Shown: positions 26,613 to 35,100 of the stretch, one piece after another
Numbering within the stretch: position 1 is the stretch's first letter
Layout of the letters: every line of letters begins with the position of its first letter
Notes under the pieces: model-generated
What the model was told of the DNA's origin: nothing
The model's input: the letters and a program-made list of their open reading frames with translations, nothing else
Databases searched by the model: none
Program-made: the position numbers and the translations under genes
Assembly (NCBI RefSeq): GCF_000517085.1
Contig: NZ_KI912107.1
Span: forward strand, 5,862,712 to 5,926,711
Length of the DNA stretch: 64,000 bases
Direction: 5' to 3'
Origin: Saccharicrinis fermentans DSM 9555 = JCM 21142
Lineage (GTDB): Bacteria > Bacteroidota > Bacteroidia > Bacteroidales > Marinilabiliaceae

Positions 26613-27980
26613 ATGAAATATATTTTTTGTATAACAATGGCCGTTATGCTGGCTTGTTGTTCGGCATGTGAAAAGTCCGATAAGACAGAAAAGGCGGCAC
26701 CGGAATTTAAATCAAGCATGCCGGCGGATGGAGCTCAGGATGTTTATCTGGATACGGATGTTAAAGTGGTATTTGATGAGGTTGTGACATTGGCTCCAGA
26801 TCATGGAATAACCATTAATAATTCAGCAGCCAATGTTGAAGTGTCATTTACTACATTGGTTTTTACAGTCGATTTACAAAGTAATACCACTTATCAAATT
26901 ATCATTCCTCAAGGTAGTGTTGTGAATACTTTTGGAGTGCCATTATCCACTGATATAAAGATTTCGTTTGCAACCAAAGAAATAAATGTTTCTAATAGCG
27001 AAGATATGGAATTTGTGGCCGATATGGGAGTGGGTTGGAATTTAGGTAATACTTTGGATACGAAACATAAGGATAAAACTAACTGGGGTAATCCAGCAGT
27101 AACCAAAGCGCTCATAGATGCTGTAAGAGCCAAGGGATTTAAAACATTAAGGCTGCCGGTTACCTGGCAGTATAATATGGGGAGTTCGCCTGATTACGTA
27201 ATTGAGCCTGATTTTTTAAACAGAGTAGAAGAGGTAGTAAACTATGGTTTAGATAATGATATGTACGTGATTGTGAATATTCACCATGATGAAGATTGGA
27301 TTATTCCAACGTATGAGCGGCTGGATAATGTTAAAGAGCAGCTTGTAAGAGTCTGGACGCAAATTGCAGCGCATTTTAAGACCTATGACGACAAACTTAT
27401 CTTTGAAACATTGAATGAACCGCGCCTTATCGGTTCTAATCAAGAGTGGACCGGGGGAACAGCAGAAGGGAGAGACTGTGTGAATCAGCTGCATCGTGTG
27501 GCAGTGGAAGCCATAAGGGCTACGGGAGATAATAATGCCAGTAGGTATATAATGATATCGCCCTATGCTGCATCTTCGAGTCAAGTGGCAATTGAGAGCT
27601 TTCAGTTACCCACTTCAACAAGGCTTATTGTTTCTGTGCATAGTTATTTTCCATATACCTTTGCTTTGGCTGAGGATAATTATGTTACAAGTTGGGGTAC
27701 TGAGGCAGAACAACAAGCCCTAGATGCAGAACTGAATCGTTTGGTGGATCAATTTATTGACCAGGGAATTCCAGTGGTTATGGGTGAGTGGGGAAGTTTA
27801 AATCACGGCAATTTAGAGGATAGAACAAGACATGCGGCTTATTATAGCACAGCTTGTTTGAGCAGAGGTATTCCTTCTATTTGGTGGGATAATGGAAATT
27901 TAAGTGAGTTTGGACTGATAGATAGAACTACTTATCAATGGGCTTATATCGACATAGCAAATGCTATTGTAGAACATTAA
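26613..27980 (+). CDS. GH5 endo-glycanase lipoprotein with N-terminal Ig-like domain
   Basis: Lipoprotein with a cysteine-rich signal end (LACCSAC). Residues about 30-130 form a Big_5/SbsA-type Ig-like domain (PEFKSSMPADGAQDVYL). The GH5 barrel begins FVADMGVGWNLGNTLDTK, with acid/base Glu269 in TLNEPR and nucleophile Glu392 in VMGEWGS. The GWNLGNTLD form is common in GH5_4-like endoglucanases and xyloglucanases, though GH5 also includes mannanases. Specificity is therefore open: in this locus it could provide the backbone cut for a glucomannan now that GH26 is broken (inference). It is 455 residues long and followed by 575 nt without an intact gene. Confidence 0.88.
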   Translation: MKYIFCITMAVMLACCSACEKSDKTEKAAPEFKSSMPADGAQDVYLDTDVKVVFDEVVTLAPDHGITINNSAANVEVSFTTLVFTVDLQSNTTYQIIIPQGSVVNTFGVPLSTDIKISFATKEINVSNSEDMEFVADMGVGWNLGNTLDTKHKDKTNWGNPAVTKALIDAVRAKGFKTLRLPVTWQYNMGSSPDYVIEPDFLNRVEEVVNYGLDNDMYVIVNIHHDEDWIIPTYERLDNVKEQLVRVWTQIAAHFKTYDDKLIFETLNEPRLIGSNQEWTGGTAEGRDCVNQLHRVAVEAIRATGDNNASRYIMISPYAASSSQVAIESFQLPTSTRLIVSVHSYFPYTFALAEDNYVTSWGTEAEQQALDAELNRLVDQFIDQGIPVVMGEWGSLNHGNLEDRTRHAAYYSTACLSRGIPSIWWDNGNLSEFGLIDRTTYQWAYIDIANAIVEH

Positions 27981-28266
27981 TAATGTATTAAAACATCTAC
28001 TAAAGATTAAAATGGTAATGTAAGATCTTGAGATAGGAACATCATAGAATATCTTTTTTTGTTATAAAGTTATTAATCATTAATACGAAGGTTAGTGAAT
28101 CTTACAGAATGACGGAATAACGTATTAAATGAGTAGTTTTAGATAATAGATGCATTTGCTTAAAATTATGAGTCACTGTAGTTTTGTAATGAAACCTTTA
28201 TAGAAAATTTTATTTCAAGTTTGAATTATTCAGCTTCTTCAACTGTTGGCAGGTTAGAAAAAATAT

Positions 28267-28498
28267 ATGTTCAGAAGTGGATTCATTTTGGTTTTTTACA
28301 GTCTATTCAGTCATGGTCAGAGTATAGAAGGACGGGTATCCTAAGTTGACTTTTGAAGAGGACTCCAAGTCGGGTTATGAATTGCCCCCGTCAAGCTTAT
28401 TATACCCGGATGATGAAAAATCTTATAATTCGAATAATTATAGTGCAGTTAAAGACCAGGATACCAGAGATACAAATATCTTTTGGGATGTGGAATAA
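28267..28498 (+). pseudogene. Small secreted acidic protein, frameshifted
   Basis: ATG 28267 opens a signal-peptide-like stretch (MFRSGFILVFYSLFSHGQ) that stops at 28344. A second frame, open from 28328, continues with an acidic, Tyr/Asn/Asp-rich tail (KLTFEEDSKSGYELPPSS up to FWDVE) and stops at 28498, just before a terminator. Joined, they give a protein of about 77 residues. I do not recognize it. It is either a disrupted small exported protein or the remains of a larger gene. The 286 nt before it (27981-28266) hold nothing I can name. Confidence 0.4.
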
Positions 28499-28527
28499 GT
28501 TTTATTTTTATTAATTATTGTTTATGT

Positions 28528-28556
28528 AAGAGACCCTTCGAAGTGTTGGGTCTCTT
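28528..28556 (+). terminator. Hairpin terminator
   Basis: AAGAGACCC at 28528-28536 pairs exactly with GGGTCTCTT at 28548-28556 over an 11-nt loop, followed by TTGTT. It closes the small broken gene and lies only 9 nt before the next ATG, so it may also affect expression of the PNGase-like gene. Confidence 0.65.
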
Positions 28557-28564
28557 TGTTCTGT

Positions 28565-30280
28565 ATGAAAATGAGAAAGATTATTTTATTATTATGGATT
28601 GTATCATTTCAACTATTTGTTGTTGCTCAGGGCAAAACAAATAACAATGTTGGAAGGGTAGTGTATGAGAAGTTTATTAATGGAGCTGTTCAAAGCCATG
28701 AAGACAGATTTATTCTGGAGTTTGCTAATGATATTGCCAAGTGTTGGATAGATAATACCAATAGCGATTTGTTGCCAGAGGTGCCATTGAAATTTAATTA
28801 TTTGGATTATGAAAATGAAAAATTGTATCAGCAAGCTATATTTCAGGGAAAGGATACTTGCTACAAAGAAAGTGACTTTGTAAATTTGGATGAGTATAAA
28901 CCAGAAGGTAAATTGGTGAAGATATTAGGTTATGAATGCCAAAAATATGTAGGTTCTTCATTTTCAAATAGAATAGAAATATGGGTCGCTAAAGAGGTTG
29001 GTATAAAAGGAACCCCTTTCCTGGGAACTCCGCATAAAGAAGGACTGGTTCTTAAATATATTAGAAATGGGAATTATGGTTGGGAAGCAAGGGATGTGAA
29101 GATAAAGAAGTCCAAAAAAATGATAAACCCAGAGCCAATGAATTTGGGCGTTAAAGTAAATGCGCAAGACTTTGATAAGCGCCTGCGCAATGCTTTAGTA
29201 AAGGATGTTTCTTTGTTTTCAAATCAGGTGATTAATTGGGGAGATAAAATAGAAAATGCCCATGAAGAGTACTTAGATACTGTTTATCGGTTTGCCGGGG
29301 GTACAGTGCTTGCTAAAAAAGTGAAATTGCCCAAAGTACCTTTGGGAACTCCGGTTTTTGCAGAGCTTATAGAAAAATCAAATGGTGATGCCTATGATCG
29401 TACAGGGTCTGTTTTCGTAATACCCGTGAATAAAGAAAAGAGCTTTTTAGATGGCTTGAGGAATGGTGTTGATTACTTGCCTGAATATATGAGTGGTGAA
29501 GGTAAAAAGTATCATGGGGTAGTTGTTAATGATGAATTTGAGCCTTTGATTGAATTGATGCGTTTTTTTACTCCCTTTGGGGTGAATTACTTTAATGAGA
29601 AACGTGATGTGGGAATCAAATGGGCAGACTCTGCTGTGTATAAAATGGATGTAAGCCATTTATTACCTGTATTACAAGATGAATGTTGGATAGGAATGTA
29701 TATAGGTAACTACGCCAAGGGAGGTCATTGTGTAAACTTAAATCTTAAGTATTACCTTGATGAAAAAAAGAATAATGCCCAAAAAAAATACTGGATTCAA
29801 CCCGTGTTTAATACGGTAAATGTGATGGAAATGGTTGGGCAAAAATATGGAACTATGTTTCGGAATGATACTTTAACCGTAGATTTTGAAGTGCCCAAAG
29901 GTGTGAAAAATATTCAATTTCAGTATATAACTACGGGGCATGGTGGTTGGAAACAGGGGGATGAATTTGTTCCTAAAGAAAATAAAGTATTTCTTGATGG
30001 AAAGTCCTTTTTTAACTTTACACCTTGGAGAGTAGATTGTGGAACTTATCGTAGGCTTAATCCTGCATCAGGAAATTTTAAAAATGGAATGTCATCGTCT
30101 GATTATAGTAGATCTGGTTGGTGTCCTGGAACTGTTGCGAACCCATTTTTTATGCATTTAAATGGTTTATCTCCAGGGAAACATCGCATACAAGTTTATA
30201 TCCCTCTGGGAGAACCAGAAGGAAATATGTTTAGTGCATGGAATATATCAGGTGTCTTTGTAGGTGAGATGGAGGAATAG
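28565..30280 (+). CDS. PNGase F-like glycoamidase with GLPGLI-like N-terminal domain
   Basis: Exported enzyme that would cleave the amide bond between asparagine and an N-glycan. ATG 28565 (or 28571) opens a signal peptide ending VVAQ. Residues about 22-190 resemble the GLPGLI family of Bacteroidota proteins. From about 255 the two PNGase F beta-sandwich domains follow: Asp278 in GDAYDRTGSVFVI matches the catalytic Asp region of PNGase F (CDEWDRYANVYV), and Glu467 in GDEFVPKEN lies where PNGase F has its second catalytic Glu. The block YSRSGWCPGTV matches the family signature near its C-terminus. The length of 572 is well above the 310 or so residues of classical PNGase F because of the N-terminal part. 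N-glycan cleavage in a mannan PUL suggests that glycoprotein mannose may be another target (inference). Confidence 0.85.
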   Translation: MKMRKIILLLWIVSFQLFVVAQGKTNNNVGRVVYEKFINGAVQSHEDRFILEFANDIAKCWIDNTNSDLLPEVPLKFNYLDYENEKLYQQAIFQGKDTCYKESDFVNLDEYKPEGKLVKILGYECQKYVGSSFSNRIEIWVAKEVGIKGTPFLGTPHKEGLVLKYIRNGNYGWEARDVKIKKSKKMINPEPMNLGVKVNAQDFDKRLRNALVKDVSLFSNQVINWGDKIENAHEEYLDTVYRFAGGTVLAKKVKLPKVPLGTPVFAELIEKSNGDAYDRTGSVFVIPVNKEKSFLDGLRNGVDYLPEYMSGEGKKYHGVVVNDEFEPLIELMRFFTPFGVNYFNEKRDVGIKWADSAVYKMDVSHLLPVLQDECWIGMYIGNYAKGGHCVNLNLKYYLDEKKNNAQKKYWIQPVFNTVNVMEMVGQKYGTMFRNDTLTVDFEVPKGVKNIQFQYITTGHGGWKQGDEFVPKENKVFLDGKSFFNFTPWRVDCGTYRRLNPASGNFKNGMSSSDYSRSGWCPGTVANPFFMHLNGLSPGKHRIQVYIPLGEPEGNMFSAWNISGVFVGEMEE

Positions 30281-30306
30281 TATAGCCTTAGAAAAATAAA
30301 TTTAGA

Positions 30307-30374
30307 CATGTGAAACGAGCCATGTGTTTTTTTTTACACTCAGAAGTGTGATTAATTCTGGCGAGTTTCATATG
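30307..30374 (+). repeat. Dispersed stem-loop leader element, copy B
   Basis: CATGTGAAACGAGCC (30307-30321) pairs with GGCGAGTTTCATATG (30360-30374) at all positions except the central tandem G.A/A.G. An inner ACAC/GTGT hairpin sits in the loop. The right arm ends 25 nt before the ATG of the CBM9-like gene, and the sequence between (GACCATTGAAAGAAATATAT) is close to that after copy A. Confidence 0.78.
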
Positions 30375-30399
30375 ACCATTGAAAGAAATATATAATCAT

Positions 30400-31482
30400 A
30401 TGAAAGTATTTTTATTTGCAGTTGCTACCCTTTTTATAACATCATGTCATTTTACATCATCTAAATTAAAGATGATCGATGTAAGTAATGAAATTATTTC
30501 TCCTCAAAAATATATTGTATGTAAAGCTGAAGGTTCAATAAAAATTGATGGTCTAGCAGATGATGAAGCATGGAAGAATGTACCGTTTACTAATTCTTTT
30601 ATCGATATAGAAGGTGTGAAAACACCTAAATTTGATACCAAAGTAAAAATGCTTTGGGATGAACAGTATTTTTATGTTTATTCTACGATGCAGGAACCAC
30701 ATATTTGGGGTGATCTGTATCAGCGTGATACTGTTATTTTTTATAATAATGATTTTGAGGTGTTTATAGATCCATCAATGGATACATATCATTATGGTGA
30801 GATTGAAATAAATGCGTTAAATACAGTGTGGGATTTGAAACTGGATAAACCATACAGAGTGGGAGGTAATGCGGACAATAGCTGGAATCTGAATGAGCTG
30901 GTATCAGCGGTGAAGATTTACGGAACTTTAAATAATCCCAATGATATTGATAGTTGCTGGAATGTTGAAATGGCAATCCCCATTGATAAATTGATGAAAT
31001 TAAAAGATAGCAATGAGGATCATCCTAAAGAAGGTGAACAATGGAAAGTAAATTTTTCACGTGTGGAGTGGGATTTTGATGTCGTTCATGGATGTTATGA
31101 CCGTAAAAAAAATAAGGGCAAATACCTCCCGGAGTATAATTGGGTTTGGAGTAATCAAGGTGTGATAAATATGCATGAACCTGAAAAATGGGGTGTTGTT
31201 CAGTTTACAGATAGTACAATGCCTAATGATAGTTTTTTTATGAAAGATGCAGATTTTTTGTATAAACAAGTGGCCTACGCCTTATTTAGAAAGACGCAAT
31301 TTGGAGACTTAAAAGGTTTGTTAGCCAAGTCTTCTGGATATACTGAAGATTTTATAATTAAAACAGGTGTTTTAAATGTTTCTGCAAATTATGTCAAGAA
31401 AGAAGGGGATTTTTATTTCACCATTTCTTCTCCATCAAATACTTATGTGATCAGTAGTAACGGATATTTAAATATTAATTAA
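30400..31482 (+). CDS. Carbohydrate-binding family 9-like lipoprotein
   Basis: I chose ATG 30400, which gives a lipoprotein signal (MKVFLFAVATLFITSC). The mature part is the CBM9-like domain common in Bacteroidota: IDGLADDEAWKNVPFTNSF, then VKMLWDEQYFYVYSTMQEPH, DFEVFIDPSMDTYHYGEIEI and FSRVEWDF. It ends with a C-terminal region of about 80 residues. Such proteins bind sugars or sugar-reducing ends at the surface or in the periplasm; none is known to be catalytic. The leader element copy B lies directly upstream. The next gene starts 5 nt after its stop, so the two are probably co-transcribed. Confidence 0.85.
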   Translation: MKVFLFAVATLFITSCHFTSSKLKMIDVSNEIISPQKYIVCKAEGSIKIDGLADDEAWKNVPFTNSFIDIEGVKTPKFDTKVKMLWDEQYFYVYSTMQEPHIWGDLYQRDTVIFYNNDFEVFIDPSMDTYHYGEIEINALNTVWDLKLDKPYRVGGNADNSWNLNELVSAVKIYGTLNNPNDIDSCWNVEMAIPIDKLMKLKDSNEDHPKEGEQWKVNFSRVEWDFDVVHGCYDRKKNKGKYLPEYNWVWSNQGVINMHEPEKWGVVQFTDSTMPNDSFFMKDADFLYKQVAYALFRKTQFGDLKGLLAKSSGYTEDFIIKTGVLNVSANYVKKEGDFYFTISSPSNTYVISSNGYLNIN

Positions 31483-31487
31483 TTTTT

Positions 31488-32030
31488 ATGAAAGCCGCAA
31501 TTTTTGCTATTTTATTGGCACTTTTAATTAGTTGTAATGCTGTCAAAGACGCTGAGAAAAAGATATTTGATGTTGATCCTATTGAAATGAAAAATCCAGA
31601 ACTGAGCACCGAGTGGCGCCAATATCGTTTAAATGCTGTTACTCGTTTAGTGAATGAGTTAGTAGTGATAGCACATGAAAGTGGCAATAAGTTAAGCGCA
31701 GCTGTGTTTCCTTTTCCTGAGATGTCACGTCAGATGGTGCGTCAGGCATGGAATGATTGGAATTTAGATGCTGCTTATCCAATGCTTTATCAGAATTTTT
31801 ACCGACAGAATATCAATTGGATAGGCTTTGCTTCGGAACAGGCTGTTAATGATGTGGATTTTCCTATAGTTGCCGGCTTATTTGAACCTGCCTTTAACAA
31901 TGCAAAAGCGTTTGAACAAGGTATTCGCCTGGCTAAAGAAAAAGGAGCAAGTGGAGTGTCTGTATTTACAGCTGACGGCTTGAGTATTGAGATGCAACAG
32001 GTTATTAAGAAACTTAGCAAGGAGCTTTAG
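31488..32030 (+). CDS. Short lipoprotein with GHL10/DUF187-like C-terminal part (probably truncated)
   Basis: Lipoprotein signal MKAAIFAILLALLISC. Residues about 35-180 resemble the C-terminal half of GHL10-type (DUF187) glycoside-hydrolase-like barrels: EWRQYRLNAVTRLVNELV, SAAVFPFPE, QAWNDWNLDAAYPMLYQNFY. Family members are usually 350-500 residues. At 180 residues the first barrel strands are missing, although signal peptide and reading frame are intact. It looks like an internal deletion that fused signal and C-terminal half, or a reduced relative. Activity is doubtful. It follows the CBM9-like gene by 5 nt and ends at a terminator shared with the convergent HTCS. Confidence 0.55.
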   Translation: MKAAIFAILLALLISCNAVKDAEKKIFDVDPIEMKNPELSTEWRQYRLNAVTRLVNELVVIAHESGNKLSAAVFPFPEMSRQMVRQAWNDWNLDAAYPMLYQNFYRQNINWIGFASEQAVNDVDFPIVAGLFEPAFNNAKAFEQGIRLAKEKGASGVSVFTADGLSIEMQQVIKKLSKEL

Positions 32031-32050
32031 ACTCATTGATGAATAAATGA

Positions 32051-32089
32051 CTGCTCTTTTGGTTTTGGATGACAGAGCCAAAGGAGCAG
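32051..32089. terminator. Bidirectional terminator between convergent genes
   Basis: CTGCTCTTTTGG at 32051-32062 pairs with CCAAAGGAGCAG at 32078-32089 over a 15-nt loop, with one G-U pair. It is followed on the + strand by GTTGTTTTT. It sits between the end of the mannan locus and the end of the reverse-strand regulator, so it can serve both. Confidence 0.75.
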
Positions 32090-32123
32090 GTTGTTTTTAG
32101 TGTTTGGAGGCAATTATAATCGA

Positions 32124-35100
32124 TTAATGATGTTTTACTTTGCTGGGCGGGTATCCAAACATCATTTTAAATTGTTTTGAGAAATACTTGGCATCGGTAT
32201 ATCCTATTTTAAAAGCTGCGTCGGCAACGGTGTATCCTTTTTGTAATAGTTCTAATGCAATCTTAAGTTTTACTTGCCGTATGTATTCCAAAGGACTAAG
32301 ACCGGTGAGGCCTTTTACTTTGTTATAAAACACGGTTCTACTAACAAAAAAGTGCTCTGCTACGCCCTCAACACCTAAGTCCTTTGAATAATTTGTTTCG
32401 ATGTATTTCATTAAGTCTTGCATAAACTTTTCGTCTTTGGTATTAACTTTTAACGTTTTAGGGTCTATGGTTTTGTTGTCTCGGAACTTAGAGATCACTA
32501 GTTTACGTTGTTTTATAAGACTATGTATAACTGCTTTCAGGTAGCTGGAATTTAGTGGTTTGGTGATGTATGCTTCTGCTCCTGTTTCAAATCCCGAAAT
32601 TTTGTCCCTTGTATCACATTTGGCAGTCATCATAATGATGGGTATATGGCAAGTGCTAAAATTCTCCTTTAATTTTTTAGTCATCTCAATGCCATCTAAC
32701 TCAGGCATCATAATGTCTGTAATGATTACATCCGGATTATGAACTTCTGCCAGTTGAAGTCCTTGAATACCGTTACCGGCGACAAAACAATTGTAGTTAT
32801 ATGATAACTTATCTTTGATATAGCTAGCAATGGATGTATTATCTTCCACAATAAGTATTGTATCTATATTTTTATCAATAGGTTTTTGTTCCAGATGTTG
32901 AGGATTCATGATTAGTTCCTCATCATGATTTGCTACAGGGCTTATATTTGTGTTTTCTATGGCAGAAACGTTTGCTTTTTCCAAAATTACCTGCTTGTTT
33001 AATGGCAGTGATAAGCAAAAGGTACTACCCTTGCCTACTTCTGATTTTAGCTCGATATTGCCTCCATGGAGTTTAGCCAATTCAAATGCCAAAGAAAGTC
33101 CAATGCCACTGCTCATATTGCTGTTATTGTTAAGAATAACATAACGACTAAAGATATCTGCTATATGATCGTTGGGTATACCCGGACCTTCATCAATTAC
33201 TTGTATTTTTGCTGTATCTGCTTCTGTATCTGTAAAAATGGTAATGCTTACTTGTTTGCCACGTGGGGTGTATTTTAAGGCATTGGAAATGAGATTGTAT
33301 AAAATGCTGTCTATCTGAATGATATCTGCCCATATGTTTATTCTTTCATGATATGGGTTGATTTTAAATCGAATACCATTGTGTTTAGCCAGTGGAATAA
33401 AGCTAGTGTAGATATCCTGTGCAAATTCGTTTAAATCAATTTCCTGAACCTTCAGGGTCATCTTATTGTTTTGAATTCGTCTAAAATCAAGGAGTTGGTT
33501 CACCAACTGTAGCATTCTTTTGGTATTTTTACGCATGAGTATGAGCTGCTTTTGAATATGCTCACCAATAGTGTTTTCTTCTAAAATATCTTCTAATGGC
33601 CCTAATATTAGTGTTAAAGGGGTGCGTATTTCATGGGAGATGTTGGTGAAGAAACGAAGTTTTAGCTCATTTATTTTTTTCTCAAGTAGTAAATCATTTC
33701 TGTATTTTTGAACTCTTAATACAATGGAGCGAACTATCATTAGCAGCATTATTAATATGATGGCATAAATGCTGTATGCCCAAAAGCTTTTCCACCAGGG
33801 AGGTAATATTTCAATAGTAAGTGTTTTATAGTGGGTGGTCCACTGTCCGTTTCTATTTGTGTTTTTTACCATGAATGTATACATTCCATGGGGTAGATTG
33901 GTATATGTAGCCTTTGTTTGATTGCCTACATAGTTCCAATCGTGTTCGAATCCCTTAAGAATAAAGGCGTATTGCGTTTTTTCCGGATCCAGAAAGTCCA
34001 AGGCTCTGTATTGGATACTGAAACTGGATTGCTTATGTGATAGCTGGATTTCTTTTGTAAAGGTAATGCTTTTGTTAAGTGGCGATTTGCTTTTCCCTAT
34101 CACAACATCTTTATTGAATAATTGAAAGTTAGTAAATTCTATGTTGCATTGTATATTGGGTATGTCAATCATATTGGGATGCAGTAACTCTATTCCATGT
34201 GTGCCACCAAATAATAATGCGCCATCCTTTAGTTTGCAACTTGTGTTTTCTGAGAAACTATTAAAGGACAGACCGTTTTTGGTATTGAAAATCTCAATGC
34301 TATGTTTTTCATTATCATATCTATTGAGCCCATATTCTGTACTGAACCAAATTTTATGGTTTAGGTCTTCTAAGATGCCAAAAACGGCATTGTTTGACAA
34401 TCCATTGCCTTTGCTTGTTAGGGTTGAAAAAATAGGTGAATCGCATAGGGGTAACTGGATTGTGCTGACACCACCTCCAGAGGTGCCAAACCATAACCGT
34501 TTTTTGGAGTCTTCATATATTTCAATGATGTCATTGTAGTTAAGAGAATTATCTGAGTTGATATCCTTAAAGAAACTCCTGAACTTTATGTTGTGGTTGC
34601 TAAGGCTGTCCATTGGTAGTACGTTTAGCCCAAATGATGTAGCTACCCAAATATTAGAGTCGGTATCAACTTCTATATCACGTACCAGGTTATTGGATAG
34701 GGTACTGTTATTCGAATTATAGTTTTCAAATTCTAGTGAATTGATCGTGTGTGCATTGGTAATGCTTATGCCATTTCCAAAAGTACCTATCCAAATATTG
34801 TGGAGAGGGTCTTGTTTGATGCTGTATATGTTATTGTTACACAATGAATAAGGATTTTTGGCTGCGTGCTGGTAATTGATGAACCGAAGGTGCGTATAGT
34901 CAGTTGTTTTTGGGGGTAAGGGACTTGTACTTACGAATAAACCGTGGCCTTTACTTCCGATCCAAACATAATGGTTGTTGTCGAAAAAAATGGTGTAAAT
35001 ATTGGTGTTTGTAAAGCCTGGGGCTATAGGCTTATTGGCGTCGTATCGAATAACTTCTTGTAAATCTTCATCAATAACATATAATTCGCCGCTTTTGGTT

